A stretch of DNA of 16,909 bases from DASCNA01 sp036011305 (GTDB lineage: Bacteria > Verrucomicrobiota > Lentisphaeria > Victivallales > GWF2-38-69). The notes under the pieces are model-generated. The model was not told the DNA's origin, ran no database searches, and worked only from the letters and a program-made list of their open reading frames with translations. The DNA lies in NCBI GenBank assembly GCA_036011305.1, contig DASCNA010000255.1:1-16909 (forward strand), read 5' to 3'. The position numbers and the translations under genes are program-made. Of the stretch, positions 1 through 6,867 are shown piece after piece (the stretch's first letter is position 1; every line of letters starts with the position of its first letter).

Positions 1-90
1 ATTATAGAATATTATTTATATTTCAGATATTTATAGTATATTATTTAATTAGTTATTAGACTTTTTACATAAATTATATCGTGATTTTAT

Positions 91-513
91 ATGAATGAAA
101 TAACAGACTTTATTATTAGAAATGACTTAAGTGAGCTCAAATTTCTAAATAAAGCTATAAGAAAATATTTAGTAAAATTAGGCTTATCAAATAAAAGTAT
201 TTATAATATAACATTAATTGTAGAAGAACTTATTACGAATACTATTCGACATGGTTATGCTGATGATAAAAAGCATGAAATATTTGTCGGCATCGCAACT
301 TCCAAAGACAGTATAAAAATTACAATAAAAGATGACGGAGAAAAATTTAATGTTCTTGAACACCCTCCTCCTGAATTAGACATTCCTCTAAAGGATATGA
401 AAGTTGGCGGACTAGGTATACATCTTGTTAAAAATCTTGCCAAAAACATTAACTATAAGCGGAAAAATAATACAAATATAATAACTTTAAAATTGAAAAT
501 CGGCTTTAAATAA
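91..513 (+). CDS. ATP-binding protein, RsbW/anti-sigma regulatory factor type
   Basis: 140-residue single-domain protein with a GHKL-type (HATPase_c_2) fold, as in RsbW/SpoIIAB anti-sigma kinases and stand-alone ATP-binding regulators. The N-box is EELITNTIRHGY (about residues 45-56), with the Glu and Asn expected for Mg-ATP binding. The G1 box is DDGEKFN (about 81-87) and the G2 box GGLGIHLVK (about 107-115). The length is typical of the family. It probably binds or phosphorylates a partner such as an anti-anti-sigma factor; no partner gene is visible, though one could lie left of the window. The start has no obvious Shine-Dalgarno sequence (upstream TATCGTGATTTTAT). A 100-nt gap separates it from the transporter gene on the same strand, so co-transcription is possible but unproven. 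The family is clear; the partner is unknown. Confidence 0.85.
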   Translation: MNEITDFIIRNDLSELKFLNKAIRKYLVKLGLSNKSIYNITLIVEELITNTIRHGYADDKKHEIFVGIATSKDSIKITIKDDGEKFNVLEHPPPELDIPLKDMKVGGLGIHLVKNLAKNINYKRKNNTNIITLKLKIGFK

Positions 514-613
514 TTTGGCATAAACTTTCAATTTACTTTTTATTTATTTGACTTTTCAACTTTTGTTCCGCATAATACATTTCTGCTAATTTTCGTAATC
601 ATAATTTTATAAA

Positions 614-2857
614 ATGAAAATCAATAAATTACAAACTTCACACAAATTCGGAACTTTTACCGGTGTATTTATTCCTTCAATATTAACAATTTTTGGACCT
701 ATCATGTTCATGAGGTTCAATTTTGTCATTGGAAATATAGGAATAATAAATACTTTTATAGTTCTTATAGCTGCTCAAAGCATCACACTTTGCACAGCTT
801 TTTCGCTTGCTGCTATTTCTACAAATACACAGGTACATGAAGGAGGTGCCTATTTTTTAATTTCACGCTCATTGGGGGCAGGGTTTGGCGGTGCCATCGG
901 TATAACTTTATTTTTTGCACAAGCCCTGTCTGTTCCATTTTACATAATAGGATTTACAGAAGCTTTACTTGGTACATTACCTCATTTAACACCTATGTAC
1001 TTATGGATAGCTTTAGTAACCTGTATAGTTCTTTTTTTGTTAACTTGGAGCGGGGCAAAATGGGCTATAAAAGCACAAACTTTCATATTTGTAATATTAA
1101 TATTGTCAATCTTGGTCTTTATGTTCGGTGCAGCCGGCAAAATGAATTTAACCAACTTAATAGCAAACAGAAATGCAGTAAAAGGTGTTCCTATTTTTAT
1201 AATGTTCGCTATTTTTTTCCCAGCAGTTACAGGTATTATGGCCGGAGTAAATATGTCAGGAGACTTGAAAAACCCAGGACATTCTGTTACCGTAGGCACC
1301 TTTTATGCTATAGGGATTGCAACTGTAGTTTATGCTGTTGAAATATTTATCTGCGGATCAGCATTTTCGCGTGATATATTAATCAATCATCCTTTTATGA
1401 GTCTTGTGGACAATGCTGTATTCGGCTTAGGTTTTCTAGTCGTACTAGGTGTATTTTGTGCTACTTTATCCAGTGCAATAGGCTCTTTTTTAGGAGCTCC
1501 CAGGATACTTAGAGCATTATCTAAAGATAAAATTATTCCTGGATTATTACCATTTTCTAAAAGAAGCTTATCAAGTAGTGAACCACGTAGAGCACTATTA
1601 CTGACTTTGATTATATCTATTGCAGTTCTAACATGGGCAGGCCTGCAAATAACAGACCATACAGGTAAAGACCCTCTTAATGTTATTGCAGAAATTGTAT
1701 CGATGTTTTTCCTTTATACTTATGGTATGATCAACATGGCTGCTTTTGTTGAAAGTTTTGGGGGTAATCCATCATTCAGACCTAAATTCAAATATTTCCA
1801 CTGGTCGATAGCTTTAGCAGGTACAGTTATATGCATTATACTCTCTTTTCTTATATCCTTATCGGCAGCAATAATTGCAATGATTTTTTTCACATTAATA
1901 TTTTTAATAGCTAGAAGGCAGGAACTGACACAAAGCTTTGGAGATGCACGAAGAGGTTTTGTCTATTCCAGAATTAGAAATAATTTGATAAAGCTGTCCG
2001 CTATGCCTTTCAATCCTAAAAACTGGCGTCCAAGCATTGCTGTATTGACCGGAAATCTTGATGAAAGAAAAGACAGACTTTCAATGTTAAAATTTGCAGT
2101 AAACTTTGAAGGACATAAAGGTGTAGTTTCTGTAGTAGAGTTTATAGAAGGTAAATTTTCTAAACTGAAAACAGAAAGAGAAGAAAAAATAACCAGATTG
2201 AACGACTTTCTCATATTTAATAATTTTTATTCAGTTTTTCCCGAAGTAGTTGTATCTAAAAGCTTTGATGAAGGATTATCAAATTTTCTTCAGGCACACT
2301 CTATTGGACCTATAAAACCAAACATTATCATCTTAGGCTGTCCAACCAATCGATTCAGAAAAAAACCATTTATAAGACACCTTAATATGATTTCCGACCT
2401 GGATAAAAGTTTTATTATATTCAAAAAACCTGACAATATAGATGACCCTATTATACCTTTTGGCAAATATATTGATATATGGTGGAGAGGTCGTAAAAAT
2501 GGATCACTAATGCTGATTTTAGCATATATACTTGTATCTAACCCATTGTGGAAAGATATTTCAATAAGAATAATAAGAATTGTAGATAAAGCACAATACT
2601 TTACCAATGCAAAAAAAGATTTAGACAACATGATAAGCGAATCAAGAATACCTGCTTCAGCAAAAGTTATAATTTCAGAAGATTTTTCTGTAACTTTACA
2701 GCAAACTTCAAAAGACTCTGCTGCTGTATTTATGGGTACAAATGTACCCAATATTGAAAATACAGATGGATTTTTCAAAATAATTGAAAATAACACAATT
2801 AATATGCCGCCTGTTTTTTATATTTATTCATCTGGCGATGCTGACTTATTGGCATAA
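614..2857 (+). CDS. Bacterial cation-chloride cotransporter-like permease (APC superfamily)
   Basis: 747-residue integral membrane protein. The N-terminal stretch KFGTFTGVFIPSILTIFG, followed by MFMRFNFVIGNIGI, matches the first membrane helix of the Na-K-Cl/K-Cl cotransporter (CCC) family rather than ordinary amino acid permeases. About twelve hydrophobic segments follow to around residue 440. Family-like sequences near the end of the membrane part are FGGNPSFRPKFKYFHWS (about residues 390-406) and, at the start of the cytoplasmic half, NPKNWRPSIAVLTG (about 471-484). The C-terminal 270 residues form a soluble domain as in CCC proteins. The predicted role is coupled transport of K+ or Na+ with chloride, or of amino acids; the substrate cannot be read from sequence. 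Annotation pipelines often call such proteins 'amino acid permease'. The start has no clear Shine-Dalgarno sequence. The next gene begins 56 nt downstream on the same strand. Confidence 0.8.
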   Translation: MKINKLQTSHKFGTFTGVFIPSILTIFGPIMFMRFNFVIGNIGIINTFIVLIAAQSITLCTAFSLAAISTNTQVHEGGAYFLISRSLGAGFGGAIGITLFFAQALSVPFYIIGFTEALLGTLPHLTPMYLWIALVTCIVLFLLTWSGAKWAIKAQTFIFVILILSILVFMFGAAGKMNLTNLIANRNAVKGVPIFIMFAIFFPAVTGIMAGVNMSGDLKNPGHSVTVGTFYAIGIATVVYAVEIFICGSAFSRDILINHPFMSLVDNAVFGLGFLVVLGVFCATLSSAIGSFLGAPRILRALSKDKIIPGLLPFSKRSLSSSEPRRALLLTLIISIAVLTWAGLQITDHTGKDPLNVIAEIVSMFFLYTYGMINMAAFVESFGGNPSFRPKFKYFHWSIALAGTVICIILSFLISLSAAIIAMIFFTLIFLIARRQELTQSFGDARRGFVYSRIRNNLIKLSAMPFNPKNWRPSIAVLTGNLDERKDRLSMLKFAVNFEGHKGVVSVVEFIEGKFSKLKTEREEKITRLNDFLIFNNFYSVFPEVVVSKSFDEGLSNFLQAHSIGPIKPNIIILGCPTNRFRKKPFIRHLNMISDLDKSFIIFKKPDNIDDPIIPFGKYIDIWWRGRKNGSLMLILAYILVSNPLWKDISIRIIRIVDKAQYFTNAKKDLDNMISESRIPASAKVIISEDFSVTLQQTSKDSAAVFMGTNVPNIENTDGFFKIIENNTINMPPVFYIYSSGDADLLA

Positions 2858-2913
2858 AATTCAATAAACACTATACTTTGATCAAAAATAACCATAAACT
2901 GAAAGAAATCATA

Positions 2914-4491
2914 ATGAAAAAAATTTTTAAGATATTATCAGTCATTATTGTAATATTGATAATACTGATAATCGCCGCTTATTTTATCGCAACAAGTTCT
3001 TCATTTCTTAAATCTTATATAATACCATATATCGGTAAATCGATGGGAGCTGATATTACTGTAAGCCAAATAGAAGTTTCACCGTTCAAATCCAGTATTA
3101 CACTGAACGACCTTATAATTAAAAAGAAAAACAAACTCGACGTCAAAGTTGAAAAATTCGAATGTCTTTTCAATATATTTGACCTGATAAACAATAAAAT
3201 AACAATCAATCGCCTTAACTTAGATAATACTTATATAGTAGCAGAAAGTAAAATCAAGGCAAAAGAAATAACTGTAAATGATCTGCCTGAACCAGCTTCA
3301 GATACACATGAAGAATCAAAACAAAAAACTGAACTTCCTATTTTAAACTTAAACAATATAAAAATAAAGAATTTCAATTTTACTTATAAAGTTACTAAGA
3401 AAAATTCAAATAAGATTAATACAACAAAAATAAGTAACCTAAATATGGAAATTCCATATTTCAAAACATCTGGAAAAGGTTTAATTCAGTTTCTCGGTAA
3501 TGTTTCAAGTTCGCAAAACAGTAACGAATTGACAGGAAAAATACAGGGAAAAATAACAGCTGAATTGAATAATAAAACCTTTCCTAAACTACTAAATTTA
3601 AATACTCAGTTAATATTAGGTAATAATGTCTCTCCATTAGAAATTATATTTAAGTCACATGAAACAAATAATACTATTCCATTTGTTATAAATGGATATT
3701 TAAAAAACCTTCCACTTGAACCATTCTTCCAAAACTTTGTTCAAGGTAGCTATAAAAACTCCAATGGCGAAATTAACGATATAACCTTTACTGCAAACGG
3801 CCCTGATATCCAATCTCCTAATCTATTTAAAACACTGTCTGGAAAACTAAACATGAAAGTTACTGATGTTTATATACCTGCAGAACTGTTGAATAACTCT
3901 GTAGGCAAGATAATACTGTTACCAATCAATGTAATAGCTGATTCAAGTGAATATATAAAACCTTCAGATCAGGAAGAAGCAAAGGCGATGAATTTGCTAA
4001 GCAATTCGGCTGAAACAGCCAAAAAGATAAAAACCCTTGAATTTGAAAACGGAATTGCTGACATTACGATGAATAACGGCAACGTTAATATTAAGAAATT
4101 TCATTTTATAGGAAGTTCCTACAGTGCTGTTAATAATTTAAACATTACCGGTTATATCAGCAGAAATGATGATCTGAATTTAAGTACAAAAACTCAGATA
4201 ACTGGTATTTATCTGCCTATTCAGATAGGCGGGACACTTAATAATCCTAAACCAAATTATAATAGACTGATACCGGCATTACTAAGCAGTAATATAGTTA
4301 ATATTTTACAACACTCTAAAAGTGGTGCAAAAAATATTGGCAGTGAACTGAATAAAGCTGGTAAAGATTTTTTATCATCATTATCAAAAGACAATAATAA
4401 TAAAAATTCAAATGACAATAATTCAAAAGAAGATCTAAATAAATCGGCTGATAAGTTAATCAATAATATTAATAATTTCTTCAATAACTAA
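2914..4491 (+). CDS. AsmA-like envelope protein
   Basis: 525-residue protein with an N-terminal membrane anchor: MKKIFK, then a run of Ile/Leu/Val to about residue 25. The rest is a long, hydrophilic, beta-rich, Asn-rich region predicted to lie in the periplasm. The pattern just after the anchor (GADITVSQIEVSPFKSSITL and LNDLIIKKK) is that of AsmA/DUF748-type proteins, which span the envelope as beta-groove lipid-transfer or assembly factors in diderm bacteria. The C-terminal 60 residues are low-complexity (Asn, Ser, Lys, Asp). A TTG 36 nt upstream (2878) is in frame, but the ATG at 2914 puts the positively charged end directly before the membrane helix, so I prefer it. There is no strong Shine-Dalgarno sequence (GAAAG only). 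The family assignment is moderate and the precise role unknown. Confidence 0.6.
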   Translation: MKKIFKILSVIIVILIILIIAAYFIATSSSFLKSYIIPYIGKSMGADITVSQIEVSPFKSSITLNDLIIKKKNKLDVKVEKFECLFNIFDLINNKITINRLNLDNTYIVAESKIKAKEITVNDLPEPASDTHEESKQKTELPILNLNNIKIKNFNFTYKVTKKNSNKINTTKISNLNMEIPYFKTSGKGLIQFLGNVSSSQNSNELTGKIQGKITAELNNKTFPKLLNLNTQLILGNNVSPLEIIFKSHETNNTIPFVINGYLKNLPLEPFFQNFVQGSYKNSNGEINDITFTANGPDIQSPNLFKTLSGKLNMKVTDVYIPAELLNNSVGKIILLPINVIADSSEYIKPSDQEEAKAMNLLSNSAETAKKIKTLEFENGIADITMNNGNVNIKKFHFIGSSYSAVNNLNITGYISRNDDLNLSTKTQITGIYLPIQIGGTLNNPKPNYNRLIPALLSSNIVNILQHSKSGAKNIGSELNKAGKDFLSSLSKDNNNKNSNDNNSKEDLNKSADKLINNINNFFNN

Positions 4492-4531
4492 TGACTCAAA
4501 AAACTTATATTATTTAAATATAGTATATGAA

Positions 4532-4559
4532 ATGCAGTTGGAAATATTTTCAACTGCAT
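4532..4559. terminator. Hairpin between convergent genes
   Basis: Inverted repeat ATGCAGTTG / CAACTGCAT with a 10-nt loop (GAAATATTTT) whose ends can pair further. It lies between the convergent AsmA-like and permease genes. Neither side has a clean run of T, so it may be a weak bidirectional terminator or only a transcript-end stabiliser. Confidence 0.5.
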
Positions 4560-4586
4560 CCATTACAAAACAATATTTATACAGAG

Positions 4587-5834
4587 CTATTTTACTAAAT
4601 GCGGTGCTAATGTAATAAGATCAAACTTCTGTCCCAAGACATAAAGCAAAACAAACATTCCAATTATAAACATACAAAAACCAATAATTCTTGCAGTTCT
4701 GACAGCACCCTTCTTTTTGTATATAATATGAGCTATTTTCATAATAACTATTGCAGGTAATACAGCAAACAGTATATCTTCCCCTATTCCTCCTACAATT
4801 GACAGTGCACTTAAAAACAGATTTGGATAAATAAGTGTAATCAGTAATGGCGGCAGGAAAGCCACACAACTTACAAGCAGTTTGTTATCTGTTTTGAAAT
4901 ATGTAGAAAATAAATCTCTTATAAACCCGAATAGCCCTGCACCATTAGCAGCAAAAGAACATGTTACAGCTATTATACTGAATATTAAACCTGCTATCGT
5001 AAAATAATGATTTTTAAGAAGCTCAGTCATAGGAACATTAGCGGCCCATCCATGAATGTTTGAATAAACTATACTCATTGTACCAGCATCATTTTGTGGA
5101 AGCGTACCGAGGACAACTGTTACCCATGTTAAATTTATTATCAAACCAATAAAAACACCGATAAAAATAGCTTTGTAAGTAGCTTTTTTATTATAATTAA
5201 GTGTTTCAGAAACAGTAGGAATAATATTATGAAAGTGGAAGGTAGATACAGCTATAGGAAGACATATAGGCAAAAATATCCATGATGAAAAATACAAATT
5301 CTTTACATCAAAATGAGTGAGTCCTGTGGCAAGCATTATAATAAAGCATGTCCACAACACAAGCATAAGGAAAAACATTCCTTTACGCAGTACACCCAAT
5401 CCAAAAATAATAAGGCTGACAGCAAGACAAAAGTAAACAACTAGCACTATTATACTATAGCTTGCTAACGATGGAAAAAGTGCAGCAATCATAGTTGTTA
5501 TTCCACTCAAATATGCAACAAGTACTCCGTACAAAATGACTAAATTACAAGCAATAGCCAACCATTTGGCAGTAGTACCAAGTTCTCTCTGAAAAAAAGA
5601 GGGAATGTCAAAATTTTTCTTCGTAGGGTCAATTCTATATGCAATGAGAAGGGCTGCAAGAAACATCACAAACCAGAGCAATACTATTCCTACAAGTGAT
5701 GGTATAAAACCGCCTAATCCCGCTGTTATGGGCAATGCCAATACTCCTACCCCTAAAACATTTCCCAGCACTAACAGAGATGAACCAAAAATAGATAAAC
5801 CTGACGGTTTTGCATTAATCTCGCTACCATCCAT
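4587..5834 (-). CDS. Aromatic amino acid permease (HAAAP family, Mtr/TyrP/TnaB-like)
   Basis: 415-residue membrane protein with about eleven hydrophobic segments, the usual number and length for hydroxy/aromatic amino acid permeases. Helix 1 carries the family signature GNVLGVGVLALPITAGLGGF (about residues 23-42), equivalent to GTxIGAGMLALP of tyrosine- and tryptophan-specific carriers. Other family-like sequences are the FHNIIPTVSETLNYNKK segment (about 202-218) and LIYPNLFLSALSIVGGIGE (about 334-352). The predicted function is proton-coupled import of tyrosine or tryptophan across the inner membrane. The ATG at 5834 has an AAGG Shine-Dalgarno about 8 nt upstream. A strong terminator lies between this gene and the FSA gene upstream on the same strand, so it is probably a separate unit. 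Which aromatic amino acid it carries is not determined. Confidence 0.82.
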   Translation of the reverse strand: MDGSEINAKPSGLSIFGSSLLVLGNVLGVGVLALPITAGLGGFIPSLVGIVLLWFVMFLAALLIAYRIDPTKKNFDIPSFFQRELGTTAKWLAIACNLVILYGVLVAYLSGITTMIAALFPSLASYSIIVLVVYFCLAVSLIIFGLGVLRKGMFFLMLVLWTCFIIMLATGLTHFDVKNLYFSSWIFLPICLPIAVSTFHFHNIIPTVSETLNYNKKATYKAIFIGVFIGLIINLTWVTVVLGTLPQNDAGTMSIVYSNIHGWAANVPMTELLKNHYFTIAGLIFSIIAVTCSFAANGAGLFGFIRDLFSTYFKTDNKLLVSCVAFLPPLLITLIYPNLFLSALSIVGGIGEDILFAVLPAIVIMKIAHIIYKKKGAVRTARIIGFCMFIIGMFVLLYVLGQKFDLITLAPHLVK

Positions 5835-5945
5835 ATCAAACCTTATGTTTATTTATTAACATTAAAAAATATTTTAATTTAAGGAAATATCTAAAAAATA
5901 CAATCAAATACATTGTAATTTATATCATATTTCTTAATAAAGAAA

Positions 5946-5973
5946 AAGTTGCATATTATCAAATATGCAACTT
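5946..5973 (-). terminator. Rho-independent terminator of the activase-GRE-FSA operon
   Basis: Perfect 12-bp inverted repeat AAGTTGCATATT / AATATGCAACTT with a 4-nt loop. Read on the - strand, the hairpin is followed by a T-rich stretch (TTTCTTTATT). It sits 30 nt past the FSA stop codon and separates that operon from the aromatic permease gene. Confidence 0.85.
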
Positions 5974-6002
5974 AAAAAGTATAATATATTATTAATATTA
6001 AA

Positions 6003-6680
6003 TCAGAGATCAAAAGTTAATTTATCCCCATAAACACTTTGCCAGTCTTTATCAAACTGATCAATACTCCAGTCAGTCAAAGGGTGATATAATAATCTTT
6101 CAAATGTTTCAGGGTTTACAGTAACAGATTTAGCTCCATTTAAAATTGTTTCATGTACCTGTTTTACATTTTTGAATGAAGCTCCAAGTATTTTAGCATT
6201 ATTTAGACCACCTACTCCTAAAAGCTCTACTATTTCAGATACAATTTTTATTCCGTCATCACATATATCATCAGCTCTGTTGATATATGGTGCCAAATAT
6301 TCTGCTCCTGCTTCAGCCGCCATCAATGCCTGCTGAGATGTTAAAATAGCTGTAGCAGTAGTATTAATTCCTTTTTCTTTCATTATTTTCATAGCTTTAA
6401 TACCTTCTGGAAAAACAGGAATTTTTACATAGAGATTTCCACCAATCCTTTTATTCAGATATTCAGCTTCCTTTACTATTACATCTGCTGTTTTACCAAC
6501 AGCTTGAGCATGAATCATTTTTTCTTTACCAATTATACTCCTTATTCCATCCATTATTTCGAAAAAGGCTTTATTTTCCTTTGCTATTATACTAGGATTA
6601 GTTGTTACTCCGGAAATAGGAAATAAATCATTCCCTCTTTTAATAGCTTCTAAATCAGCTGTATCTAACATATAAATCAT
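6003..6680 (-). CDS. fsa: Fructose-6-phosphate aldolase (FSA/TalC family)
   Basis: 225-residue class I aldolase of the small transaldolase-like FSA family. It aligns without gaps at the N-terminus with E. coli FsaA. Asp6, Thr26 (GVTTNPS) and Gln59 are in place, as is the Schiff-base Lys86 (LYVKIPVFPEG). Tyr132 (APYINRAD) is also present; Gln59 and this Tyr separate FSA from true transaldolases. FSA cleaves fructose-6-phosphate or 1-deoxyfructose-6-phosphate into glyceraldehyde-3-phosphate plus dihydroxyacetone or hydroxyacetone. An in-frame TTG at 6698 is rejected because a TGGAG Shine-Dalgarno stands 8 nt before the ATG at 6680. It is the last gene after the activase and glycyl radical enzyme, with a 187-nt spacer before it and a terminator after it. 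E. coli also pairs FSA genes with YbiW/PflD-type enzymes, which suggests its substrate here is the radical enzyme's product. Confidence 0.93.
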   Translation of the reverse strand: MIYMLDTADLEAIKRGNDLFPISGVTTNPSIIAKENKAFFEIMDGIRSIIGKEKMIHAQAVGKTADVIVKEAEYLNKRIGGNLYVKIPVFPEGIKAMKIMKEKGINTTATAILTSQQALMAAEAGAEYLAPYINRADDICDDGIKIVSEIVELLGVGGLNNAKILGASFKNVKQVHETILNGAKSVTVNPETFERLLYHPLTDWSIDQFDKDWQSVYGDKLTFDL

Positions 6681-6717
6681 TTTTAATTCTCCAATCAATA
6701 GTTTTAGACTCTAGGTG

Positions 6718-6846
6718 TTAGGTTTTAAGTTTAACATCATAAAATTTAAAACAATATTTATATACAATTATAAATCATTATCTACTTACTTTTTAAATTA
6801 CACAAAATTGGAAATATTAAATCTCTCAGTTTTACTTAAAACCTAA
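6718..6846. repeat. 129-bp AT-rich element bounded by 13-bp inverted repeats
   Basis: TTAGGTTTTAAGT at 6718-6730 and its exact complement ACTTAAAACCTAA at 6834-6846 bound a very AT-rich interval in the spacer between the glycyl radical enzyme and FSA genes. I see no reading frame inside and no clear target-site duplication outside. It could be a small non-autonomous element, a remnant, or a long-range stem in the operon transcript. Confidence 0.4.
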
Positions 6847-6867
6847 AATTTAATACTTAAAGCTACA

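Noticed and set aside
4621..4869. Small open frames lying over larger genes (for example here, and at 2290-2796 and 13780-14031)
   Set aside because: They overlap well-supported genes in another frame, have no family resemblance and no good start sites.
4587..5834. Permease as the sugar uptake system for the central locus
   Set aside because: Its helix 1 signature is that of aromatic amino acid carriers, and a strong terminator at 5946-5973 separates it from the operon.
6722..6752. Small hairpin GTTTTAAGTTT / AAATTTAAAAC as an operon terminator
   Set aside because: It is nearly all A/T with a mismatch on the transcribed strand and no following T-run; such matches are expected in AT-rich DNA.
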